Assembly: GCA_038373865.1 (NCBI GenBank)
Contig: JAXGGA010000472.1
Location: 1 to 64,000, forward strand
Reading direction: 5' to 3'
DNA from: Uloborus plumipes
Lineage: Eukaryota; Arthropoda; Arachnida; Araneae; Uloboridae
DNA length: 64,000 nucleotides
Under the pieces are notes generated by a model, which ran no database searches, was not told where the DNA came from, and was given only the letters and a program-made list of their open reading frames with translations. Each line of letters starts with the position of its first letter. Within the stretch, counting starts at the first letter, position 1. A program made the position numbers and the translations under genes. Below are positions 38,105-48,960 of this stretch, piece after piece.

Positions 38105-39395
38105 CCGTAAAATGGGGTGTATAGGAACAGCGGGGTCAATCGGAACAAAACTTCCCGACCGTACAAAGAAATTCTTCATAAATATACTATTGAGTATTTT
38201 TCGCCATGAATTTTTTTTTTAGAAAGGTAAGATCATAGGAAGTAGGAAAAAATTACTTTTGTCAATCTGGCAACGCTACTGACTTCTAAAGAGGGCTGCA
38301 CGTTGAATGCTAGGAAACATCACATTTTCATAGACTGCAAAACTTCATATGCAAGAACAAACCTTCTTATATTTAAAAACTATGAGTGGTATGTTTCAAT
38401 TATACATGTATCTGAACAACAGAATACCACATTAGAATTTACATTTTTTATAAATTGTGTCATAAAAGTGAAGAATTTTGAAAAATGCCATAGGAAAAAA
38501 AAATGCGGGGTGAATCGGAACACTTAGTTCTGTTGTTCCAATTCAAACTTATTTGAAGGAAACTGTTTGAAAAATCAAGATTCTAACCCTAATTCTTCTA
38601 ATCAAGACAAGGACAAGGATTTATTACTGTTTATCCCTTCTCGTGAGCAACTAGATCTTAGAATGACAAAAGTTGCAGATTTCAAAAGATTTTTTCTCCA
38701 GGAGACTTCTTTTTACTTAAAATAAAAGGGGGAAAGTCACATAGACTTTATGTAGTAAACGTCCAGCACACAGACAGTGATGAATAAGCGAAAAAATCTT
38801 TCAGGACAATCCCCGAAACCCAGAAATTTCAAAAAACTAAAGAAAAGGTAGAGTTCATCCCAGGAGATGTTATGAAAAAACTTAAGCCAAGTCACAATTG
38901 CAAGTTTTAAGGACAAGTACATATTTGTGGACGATATGAGTGACTTCCATTCATGTTAAATCTTTGTATTTCAATTCAAAAGTATTTCTTAAAATTACTT
39001 TTCATTTTTCATAAGTTCAAAATTATTTTGAATTTTCACAAATTATAAACGTTTACTGGTATTGAAATTATACATTTATTTGACAGTTTTTACCTGTTCT
39101 TATTCTCCCCCATCAATATTACTCATGTTTGTGAGACCTATTACAGATTAAATTGAAAAAAATAAAAATTTTAACAAGTGTTCCGATTGACCCCTATCAG
39201 CGGGGTGATTCGGAACACCCATAATTTGCTATATATTTTAATAGTAATTGTTCAAAATCTTTTGTCTTTGCTCGGAATATCAAAAGTAAAGCAAGACCGA
39301 AGTTTTTATCCAAAAAATAAAATTAAAAAAAAATCTTTTAACTGCTTTTTTTACGATCAAAGCTGAAAAGTGTTCCGATTAACCCCATTTTACGG
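38105..39395 (+). mobile_element. TA-flanked non-autonomous transposon, possibly pogo-like, 1.29 kb
   Basis: TA at 38103-38104 and 39396-39397 bounds inverted ends CCGTAAAATGGGGT and ACCCCATTTTACGG. A subterminal word of the form GGGGT-AATCGGAACA recurs near 38140, 38506, 39180 (inverted), 39200 and 39371 (inverted), which is typical of transposase-binding repeats. The interior keeps a broken forward coding remnant (38590-38959). TA target and size fit the Tc1/mariner/pogo superfamily; the pogo assignment rests on a faint resemblance of the remnant. Confidence 0.8.
38590..38959 (+). pseudogene. C-terminal remnant of a transposon protein (possibly pogo/Tigger-like)
   Basis: Three collinear forward pieces can be followed. 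The first (about 38590-38690) reads ...IPSREQLDLRMTKVADF. After a shift in a T run, the second from 38695 reads SPGDFFLLKIKGGKSHRLYV to TAA 38785, then continues past that stop with KTKEKVEFIPGDVMKKL. After another shift near 38905 it ends KYIFVDDMSDFHSC and stop at 38957-38959. The pattern (GDFxLxKxxGGK, then VEFIPGDVMKKL, then a short acidic end) looks like a genuine decayed protein tail. No DDE motif remains, so family placement is tentative. Confidence 0.55.
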
Positions 39396-39397
39396 TA

Positions 39398-42300
39398 CGT
39401 ATTCAATTTTTGCATGAAATATTTAAGGACAACTATTAATAAAGTAGGGATCAAAACAACTATTATTATTTTGATAGAAATAAGAAAAAATATCCTTTTC
39501 GAATTTCGTACACTTCAGTTCTAGAATCAAAGTTTGAAGTTGTAAAAGCTAAAGCATTCTGTTAAAGTTTGATCGATCATGAGGTGGGGGAAATCAATGT
39601 ATTTACACATAAGTGGGCGTGGTTTTTGTTGTTTTATGGTGAAAGTGTATTGTGTTTTTACTTTTTGCCCCTCCCCCCCTCCTGGAAAAACTTGAAATGA
39701 CGGGACTGCCAACTAGTCGAATCAGTTTATAGTCAAATTCATTGGCTAAAAGTCATTCATGACAAAGTTGTTCGTCTTCAAAATTTGGCAGGTGTGAGGA
39801 TATGCTTCAACCATGACTGTTGTCAATATGAACCAGTACTAACACGTTTCTTTACACCCTTTTGGAAAAGAGAGTAAAAAGCAACAAGCTGAAAGGTGTT
39901 AAGATTAATAATTTTGAAAATGAGAAATGCTTAAAACTTTTGGCTAAACCGTTTTGTTTTCAGAAAGCCTGTTATTCGAAAGGCAAGCAGAAGCATTTAC
40001 AAACAATATCTGACATGCTTTAATTTTGAAACTAATTTGTCTTCGAAAGTGTTCGTTTCATTTTCAGATTCTGCTACATAGTTATTTACTTGAATATTGA
40101 GTTATTTTTCAAATAAATAGTATAATAAATAATACCAAAGCATCATTCAACGATGATCTTCCATCATTGTAATCTTGAATGGTATTAAAAAACATAGTTC
40201 TTGTTCGTTCAGAACAAATTTAAAATGATTTTCTATTTCACAAAAAGTACGAAAAACCATGAAATTTCGGGTAACCTCCTTCAAGGTGAAACTTCAGTTA
40301 ATCCCTAAAATTTGTGTTCAAATCATACTTTCCACCAGTTGTATAAGCATTAACTCTAGAGTTCGCCTTTATAATAAACTTTTCATTCCTAAATGACATG
40401 AACATAATCGATCGTTCAAATTTCTGGATTTCAATACTTGCACGAACGGAAAATTATCTTCAAAATTCCAGGGAGCTCCAAAATCAAATTTTCCACGACA
40501 TCGAATCCCCAGCTATTGATGCAGAAGTAAGGCATATCCCGTATATTGCAAGGGAAGTTGCAGGGAGGAATAATCTGATATGATCAAAGACTGCGAAGAA
40601 CGCATACAAGAATAAAGAAACTTTTCTAAAATTGAAATATGGGATGAAATCCTCAATAGATAATAGATAGGACAATGAAAAGTATTTGGAAATATTGGGA
40701 TGAGAACTAAGTTTTGAAATTTTAAACGGATTTATTTCTATTATTCAACATTTAAATTCTTTGTTTAAGGCAAAGAGTTTTATATATTTCAGAAGTCTTC
40801 CTCCAGTAAAGTTGTTCTAGAAAATGTAATGCAAGTGTTAAATATATGTTATACATGAATCGTGTACCATGTACAAGATCTTTTGAATTACTTTCTTGCA
40901 CATCAGAAATAATACTAAAATGCTTTGTAATTGCACTTTCTGTCTGGAATTGTGTCCAGAACACGAGAACCCCGATGGGAGGTCACTGTGACCTCCCAAT
41001 TTCCGTATTTGGTACATTTTGCTGACGATTCGGCCATTTGGAGACAATATTTCACCATTGAGATTATTTGTTTCTTTCAGTTTTTAAAATTGTTTTTTAA
41101 AAGATGCCTAATGTTTTTTCTCACTAAAAGTTATGCATGCACGTCATGTGTGCATGCTTGTATTTCTTCATTCGGTAAAGATGGAACTTCGTTCGGCAAA
41201 TTGATAATTTTCCCTCTCCCTAAAATTTTAGTTTGGGGCGCCCCTGGTCCAGAATGATATTTCCTATATTAGCGTTACTTCAGAAATACTTTTCGAAATT
41301 AACCACTTCAATGTAAAAAGAGGACGGATCTCTTTTCGATCGTTTTATGTTTTACATTTATATACATGAAGAAAAAAATTATCTCTCATTCTGTATAAAT
41401 TGAGACTCATCCAACCAATATTTCATAAATTAAAGAAAAGGTGCTGTAACATGTTATATTTCAGGAGAAGAATAGTACAACTCCTCAGTTACTCTATGTG
41501 TTGCTTTGAAATTAAATTATTTTTAAGACATCTGGTATTATTTTCTTATCAGAGCCAAAAATCATTTGGAGTAATATTAGAAATTCAAAATGCACTTGGG
41601 TTATGAGATGTATTTGGAACAAGAATGGAAAAACTGTAATACATAACAATGAATGACACATTTTTAGAGTTTTATTTTATTAAAAAATGTGAGTAAAAAT
41701 TGGGTTGGTATATTACCTCATTTAAGCTCAAACTTGTAATTGGTATGGGTTTTTTTTGTCTATGCCAATGAGAAATGGCTTATGAAAAACTTATTACTAG
41801 TCTTTTCGAATGAAAATTTAAACATTTAGCCCTGCTGATAACAGGTATACTATGAAAGGACATTCTGTTAGCAAATTCTACTTTTTCAAAACTTTTACCA
41901 AGAATAATAATTTAAAGTTTTATGTTTTTAAAAAGTCTCCTATTTTGAGAATCAACCATATGTAGGTATAAACTAAAAGGTGAGTTTTCAATTTTTGTAC
42001 GTGAGTAAACTTTTCCCCTACATTTTGTCCTAGTTTTTACATCCATAAGCTACATTATTTCATTCTTCAACCTGAAGACGTTTAAATCATTCGACCATAT
42101 TTATTCTTTGCTTTAAAAAGACGAACAAATACATTGTAGTGCTACTTTAACCAACAAATACCATTATTATTAATATGTTATTTATATAAAACGCATTACA
42201 TAAATGATTATTGCAGGAAGAAATAAAAGTAATGAATTGATACACGAAACCATTCAGTTAAGAATAAATAATATATAAGGCAAATCAATCAAGGCTATCA

Positions 42301-43199
42301 ATAAAGAATGCACATACATGCGGAATCTATTCACGTGTAACTGTTTGTGGCTAATATATCATTTAAAGGTTTTCACGAACGTTTCTCTTGTTCTATATAA
42401 AGATCTAAGATTGATACTAAATGTTTTATTTACTGTTTTAGGCCTTACTTTCTTCATTTATGACTCAAGTTATGTACGCGCAACATGATTTTACTTCTTC
42501 AACTGATACTTTGAAAACAGTACAAAGCGTATGTTAGATTATTGAAGTTAAATAATGTCATTCTCTTTTTTCCGATAAAGTATCTACCTAAAGACGACAA
42601 ACAAACAATAAACAAAAGAGCATTTATTGGCAATTCGTCTAGTGTCCGCAACTTTAATGGATTTAACGAAAAAAAAAAAGAAAACGATAAATAGTTTAAA
42701 GCTGTTCTGTGTATATAAATAGCACGTTTTAGTAGAAAAGGTAAAGGGCAGTATTAAATCATTTATTGTTTCTAATACATCAGACTTTTCTAGCGTTTGA
42801 AATAGCTAAAATTTCCCAATCATTAAGCAAGAAAATAATACTATCCTAAAACCTAAGCTTTAGAGCTATTTTAATAACAGAGGAAGAAAACGAATTACTT
42901 AGTTTTATGACTAATTCCGAAATTTTAAGAGAGCTGCTCTATAAACGGCGACCCATCGTTCCGTCTTACAACAAGAAAGGAACGTTTAAAAGTGGCAATA
43001 TCATAAAAGACCATTTGCTGTGTTCAAATAAATCAGTTCTCAGATCTTTATACATCATATGCTCCTCAATCTTTGGTTACTATTGGGAACTTGGTAGAGG
43101 AAAAAATGTCTGGAAGTTAAGTTTATTTATGATACAAAAGAGCCAACTCAGAAACACAGGTTAATAGCTTTGCGGTTTGTGCCATCGAGCAGTGTTACA
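39398..43199. other. AT-rich DNA, no gene seen
   Basis: Frames of up to 108 codons occur (40931-41257 forward) but lack recognisable domains or gene-like composition. Near 41170-41260 a short G/C-containing tail (GGGGCGCCCCTGGTCC) looks like the end of a dispersed repeat. Nothing else is supported. Confidence 0.5.
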
Positions 43200-43335
43200 G
43201 TCACCATATTTTATGACATGACTGAGTCTACTTTACGGCACCAGATGGCAGTAAAATCATCGCCGGAAGTGAAGTTACTTGCCGGTGGCTGCTACATTTC
43301 AGTGTCGAGATAGTTATGTGGGTTCTAAATCAAGT
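43200..43335. promoter_or_regulatory. Candidate regulatory island with CTCF-like and Ets-like sites
   Basis: A short GC-richer island in AT-rich DNA. GCACCAGATGGCAGT (43238-43252) closely fits the CTCF core CCAnyAGRKGGCR. CCGGAAGTG (43263-43271) is a consensus Ets site and is followed by an inverted-looking ACTTGCCGG. TTTCAGTG near 43297 fits an arthropod initiator. No TATA box and no convincing downstream exon were seen. A TATA-less promoter, an insulator site and chance are all possible. Confidence 0.25.
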
Positions 43336-45864
43336 AACTTTGCGTGAAAAGTAATTGATCAAGAGTTAAACATAACATTTTTCTGTTTCGGCCATAATTT
43401 GGGCTGTTGATTTCTTCTCTTTTCTCCCAACAGTTTTTTCTAATTAGCGAATTTTGCTCATCGAATAAATATTTTAATATAACCTTTAGCACTTGTAAAA
43501 ACTAGAATATTTAATATATATGAAGAGTATTTATATTTCAAATAAAGCTTTAAAAAAAAATGTTTACTAAATCTATTTTTTTCCCAATCGTTACTTGTTA
43601 GATAACATTTATTTATCGAAAAATTGTAACATCAGAAGTAAGTGTGCTTGTATTTAAAAATAGTGTCTTTCTTAAGATAAAGTGTATAACTTAATTGTAA
43701 CGGATCATAATTAACTAAGTATCAATTTTGTGTGATGTTCTTTCGCGTGAAAACTAAGAACCTTTAATCACAGTAATAATGTTGCGAACGACATTTTGAG
43801 ATATTTCTTGTGGTTTAGAGCCAGTTTTGGTGTCGATCCTGTGATAGCTGTTTGACTGCTTTAGAAGTAACAGTTTACTACTTTAACGCAGAGTTCTGCA
43901 GTTTTGTGAGCTTTTTCTTTTCTTTTCTTTTCCTTTTTTGTTTAATATTCGTTTGAGTAGATCATTCTAATAGTTCCACTGTAGATAGTTATCTATTTGA
44001 AAAATAAACTTTTCATTATTTACAGGAAAGGGGTCCAAACAATAGCATTGACTGAAATATAACGTTGCAGTTATCATAATGAGTTTTGCTTGGAATTTCT
44101 TGAAACAGAAATGCAAATCGTCCAATCTTATGATAGAATGAATTTCACATAGCTTTCTTTATACATAAGAAATATACATTTGTTTTCGAAAAATTGTCTT
44201 TAATTATAAAAAGAAGTAGGTATATGAAGTAATTTAAAGTTTGATTCAACTGAGAAAGAGATTTAGTCACAGACATTGCAGGAAAATCAAATTTAATGAA
44301 CGGGAAAATAAGTTCGTTTAGTGCGAGAAAGAAGTTCATGTTTATTTTGGAGAAATAAGCGGTAATTCGAGGGGACCAAAAAAAAAAAAAAAAAAAAATA
44401 AGAAATCATTGTAAAAAAGGAGAAAAAAAAATATTTTATTTTTGTAAGACGAATGACAGCTATATTGCAGAAGTAAAAGGGTGAAGAAGAAAGTAGAGAT
44501 AGGAAAGGATATTGAAAAATATCACAGATTAAAACAATTATAGCAGCTTAATGCTCTTCAGATTAACGAAGCAGCAAACAGAAAACCAAGCGAGTCAAGC
44601 TGCTAATAGTTTTTCTAGCCATAAGGATTTATTGATTCCTTGTCATCCTATTGTGTCTTTATCACAAAATCATCCAGTTTCTGTTTTTCATGTTTATTCA
44701 TTGAAAAAAGTAAGTGAATATACCTGGTCTCTCTTAGTGTTAAAAAATGTTTCTTCCCTGCGTGGGAATGTATATTTGAAGCATTTAAATTGATTTAGTA
44801 CGTCATTCTTACCGCTAAATAAATCATATCTTCTATCTCTTATCCAGACTCGCCTTAACTTCCTAAACATTGTATAATTCCTCACTATATTTGTACATTA
44901 GCTTTATTTATGTAACCGCAGCTGTATTTTTGGAAGCAGTTTGTTTGCAGTGTAATGAATATTTGTGCAATTTGCTTCTGACATATTTTATGGAAATGGA
45001 CATAAAGGTTCATTAAAATCAAGTTTAAATCACTCACACGCGCATGCACAATGCACATACACACACAAACACAGGAATGTGCTTATTCACTGATCGAATT
45101 GCCCTATTTATATATTTCGCGTATTTGCATAATATTAAGTTATTGGAACGCATATTTTACTGCACTATTTTAAGAGATGCCAATCTTGTTGACTGCGTAG
45201 TAAAATATTTTATGAGGAATAAAGATCTAGTTCCCATCTGAACTATTTTATCGAAAAAAAGAGCTTTTCTTAAACTACCACTTACGATAATAAGATGAAA
45301 ATAAGGAAAAAAGCTATCATAACAAAAACATTTATCGACTAAGATAAAAATGCAGGAGAGAAATGTATAACAGGAGCTGAAACAGTTTCTTTTTAAATCA
45401 TGCCCTTCCAAAAGATCTTTTGATGTCTCGTCTGGATTCAAGTTGTATTGGGTTCAAAGTAGTAATGCAAATGTTTTCATTTCCTAATTTAATTAGGCAA
45501 ATTTAAGGATATTAACCACTTAATAACATTTTCCCTTGAAAGTTACTAGTTACATTTTATTACTAATGATCTTGAGCTTACAAATAACTTATTGACTGTG
45601 AACTAATAGATCATTGGAATAAAATACCTAGATCAAAGCTAATACGAAGTTAGTTCAGGAAGAAAACGAACAAATGACTCCTGGTTAGTAGAAAAGTCAA
45701 AGAAAATACACCAAGAATTTTTCGAGTGCTAACTTTTGAAAATAGATATCAAAAGAACTAATAATATTTAAACTTTTTTCATAGTAAGTAGTAGATTCTT
45801 TGATTTTAAAACTCAAATAACTTTTGAGTAATAAAACATACTTCAAGATAAAATTACTTTCTTA
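43336..45864. other. AT-rich DNA, no gene seen
   Basis: Only short unassigned frames, a poly(A) run at about 44380-44398, and a CA-rich tract near 45036-45075. Confidence 0.55.
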
Positions 45865-46140
45865 GGGGCTGTCTATAAATAATACTATACGTTTCTTCGA
45901 TATATTTGATCCCCTCTTTGTCACAAAGTGTCACATTTCACCATACCTCTTCCTCTCTTGTCACATATGACAGTATATTTTACAAGCATATTGTGATAAA
46001 AAAAAGGGTTATTTCAATCAAAATGAGTGATGTTACACTTCTTGTTAATTGTTACTTTATCCGCCCCCGTCACTAACTGTCACAATATTTTCCCCCCCCC
46101 CCCTCCCTCAAAACGTAACATGAATTGAAAGCAAACCTCT
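45865..46140. mobile_element. GGGGCTGTCTATAAAT-type MITE, 276 bp
   Basis: The left end reads TTAGGGGCTGTCTATAAAT with TACGTTT nearby. The complement of the right end reads TTAGAGGTTTGCTTTCAATT with TACGTTT at the matching distance, so the termini are diverged inverted repeats. TGTCACA words recur inside in both orientations (about 45920-46085), along with a C run. The pattern resembles the widespread GGGGCTGTCyATAAAT family of non-autonomous elements; superfamily not assigned. Confidence 0.6.
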
Positions 46141-46458
46141 AACACTGTATAGAGAAGTTTAAAGTACAATAACAGTCGCTAAAATTGAGAATTTCCTTCC
46201 TTCATTAAAATTACATTAAAAAAAATTAAATTAACGTGCATCTAAGTAAAAAGGATGAACCCAGTAAAATAATAATCTCTTCAAACATGTAATATTTTTA
46301 TCGCTGATCAATATGATTAAACTGCAAAATGTTGAACGTTTTTCTACAACTTACTGTTTCAGTTATTTAAGTTGAAAAACTGCTGCTTCAGTTATTTAAG
46401 TAAGTCCTACTTGTGGCGCCCCCTGCGTAATATAAAGGATTTGTACAAGGCATTCTGA

Positions 46459-46806
46459 ACTGCAAAAAATGAACTGTTGTTTTTGCAGTATAATACTGGC
46501 AGCCGAGGTTCCAATTTGAAACTGTAAAATGCTTAGTAATAAACTGTAAAACTAGTGATTTCACAGTTTCTTGTTGTAAAGTTAGCAATTTTATAGTTTA
46601 TTGACGTAAAATTTAGCTGTATTATACTATAAAAATAACAGTATAATACTGGCAGCAGAGGTTCCAGTTTTGAACTGTAAAATGCACGTTAATAAACTGT
46701 AAAAGTAGCAATTTTACAGTTTATTACTGTAAAATTAACAATTTTTATAGTTTATTACTACAAAATTAGCTGTATTATACTGTAAAAACAACATTCATTT
46801 TTTAGT
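46459..46806 (+). mobile_element. ACTGTAAAA-type MITE, copy 2
   Basis: The left end ACTGCAAAAAATGAACTGTTG leads into GCAGTATAATACTGGCAGCC. The right end TACTGTAAAAACAACATTCATTTTTTAGTA is the inverted counterpart, with one changed terminal base. ACTGTAAAAT and its complement repeat throughout. A partial internal repeat of the left block (AACAGTATAATACTGGCAGC near 46638) shows internal duplication. Same family as 21398 and 52095. Confidence 0.75.
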
Positions 46807-46959
46807 ATTAGTCTGTATACTTTCATAACGTATTGAAAATTGCTCTAAAATGATAAGATTGAATTTAATTATTTCGATTTCAAAATTATATATACACACT
46901 CAAGCAGTTTACATAGTATAGGGGAAACCGGGACTGGTTGACTGGTTTCATGCGTAAGT

Positions 46960-47115
46960 CGTCGCAGTCCTCATAACTTTCCTGATTTTTAACCCCTGAC
47001 GCAACAAGGAAGGAAATTATAAGTTTGACGTGTCTGTGTATCTGTCGATCTGTGTATCTGTCTGTGGTACCGTACAGCCTAAACGGATGGATCGATTTTG
47101 ATTTTTTTTTTCTTT
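46960..47115. repeat. Dispersed repeat fragment with GTGTCTGTGTATCTGTC microsatellite
   Basis: The order CCCCTGACGCAACAAGGAAG, then a CTGT/ATCTGT-rich tract, then ACGGATGGATCGATTTTGAT and a T run resembles a repeat module found in many invertebrate genomes. It is non-coding here; the reverse frame across it is a by-product. The module boundaries are approximate. Confidence 0.4.
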
Positions 47116-48129
47116 TTGTTTGAAAGGTGAAGTGATCGAGCATGTTCTTAGCTGGATTGCGTTTTCGGAAAACATTAATAAACGAAGATATTAATTAAAA
47201 ACCTTTCAAATGGTTTTCGCAATTTTTTAAGTGAAAACATACTGTAAAATTTAAAATAATAGTACCAAAAGAAAGAAAAACAAATTCTGCTTCTAATAAG
47301 ATGTGTTTGGAACTTCTATGTAAAATACAACTTGCTTGTAATTAATTTTAGCATAAGAATTTTCAATTTTCCTTGTTAATTCTACTTTCGTGACTAGCAA
47401 ATTTTACTATTAAGGATTATCTTTCCTTTTTCGTGTTACCACATCCTCTTGGAAACAGTTAAATATATTTATATTTAAAATGCTTTATGATCAGAGAAGT
47501 TCGTTTTAATATGAGATCGGCAATCAGGGTCAGTGGTTGTTGAAATTTTTTATTTAATCTTAGTATTTGTGGTCAGATGCAGATGGCTGCAAAACTTTCA
47601 AAGTATATTTTTCCTTTTTTTCCCCTCGAGTTCCCACTGTAGTTTTGGTATGAGCTTATGATGTTTGGTTCAGCAGTTCCGCAACTTAAATTCTTAGAGA
47701 TCAAATTGTTTTCTTGTCGTTAGACTTACTGCTAAAAGTTTTCCCATTTTATAAATATGTTTTACCTAGATTTATGTACGTTTTTATGTTTTCTCGATTT
47801 AGTTATAATATCAGGTGCAATTATAAGTGATGATATCATAAGAACAAGTATAGCAAATTTTAAGATATATATATAATTACAAATTTAAATAAATTGATGT
47901 TGGAAATTATATTTTTATCATATATTTGTATATGAAGTAATATGCTACGTGATAGGGTTCAAAACGTGTTTTCCTTAGACACCATATTTTATGAGCTATT
48001 ACTTAAGGTTTTGCATTTAGGAAATATTATTCAACCACAATTGAAATATTAAAAAAAAAAAAATAAATGAATGAATGGATAAAATCAATAAATAACGCAG
48101 AAAAAAAAACTTATCTGTAAACTTCTTAA

Positions 48130-48433
48130 CCCTTTATGCCCCGACGGGACTTGGAAGTCCCGCTTATATTAATTTAGTATTTTTAATCCTAAGTGTCTGG
48201 AATCATGCTGGTACTGGAAAGTACCACTCCTTGTACTTTGCTGATAGGCCGAAAGATGGTACCTGCTATCGAAAACAGTTTTCTTAATGGCCCTAAGGCG
48301 TAGGTGGCCTTAGACCCTACTGATTGCCAAAACATCTTTACTTGATATACAAGTAGTTTGATGTATTTTCAACTTAAAAAAACCGAAAATATATACATAA
48401 ATTCATTGTTAAATTAATTTGGGACATAAATGG
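48130..48433. mobile_element. piggyBac-like MITE with TTAA target sites, 304 bp
   Basis: TTAA lies immediately outside both ends (48126-48129 and 48434-48437). The left end reads CCCTTTATGCCCC and the complement of the right end reads CCATTTATGTCCC. A TTAA duplication with CCC-type termini is the piggyBac signature. The interior includes small hairpins (GACGGGACTTGGAAGTCCCG near 48142) and no coding sequence. Confidence 0.75.
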
Positions 48434-48539
48434 TTAAAGCTGATATCTGTTAGCATATTTAAATGTTTCTCAACCTTTACAATTAAATACCGTGAGTAAA
48501 ATTTACAACGGCTCTGTCACGAGGTACAAGATCATTTCT

Positions 48540-48960
48540 GGCACATAGACCTTTCATACGTCATAAACATTTAAGGCCAGTGCCGGATAAGAGCGAGGTG
48601 CCAGAGAGAGAGAGAAAGTTAGCATCCTTGCTCTCCAGACGCTCCCTATTCTCTCGTCTTCCACAGTTCAATCTCCATTCAATCGACCCTCTCCCAAATG
48701 ATACCCCGACGCCCCAAAGAAAAAACCAAAGAGCCTTTTCTTTAATCCGAGCAATGGCTCTGAATAGAAATGTCCGGCTCAATAGGTCCGTGGGGCTAGC
48801 TTTGTTAAGTTGGACCAGATTTATTTGCTCCAATGTGGGGAGGCAGCGGACGTCCCTCCATCCCCTCGGTAATTCACGAAGTTAATCAATCGTAGAATCA
48901 AAATGCCCTCTTGAAATACGACCTGGGAGGAAGGAAAATTGCATTTGCTCGCGTATTAAC
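48540..48960. other. GC-richer island, open on both strands
   Basis: Clearly richer in G and C than the surrounding DNA. Forward (48580-48885, 101 codons) and reverse (48561-48833, 90 codons) frames overlap, and neither resembles a known protein. Features include a (GAGA)n tract near 48605, CAATGGCTCTG and a TAATTCAC/TTAATCAATCG cluster near 48870-48890. Candidate conserved non-coding element or exon; undecided. Confidence 0.22.

Noticed and set aside
40931..41257. A 108-codon forward frame as a gene
   Set aside because: Hydrophobic, low-complexity translation with no domain I recognise, in DNA without coding-like composition. It includes the tail of a dispersed repeat.
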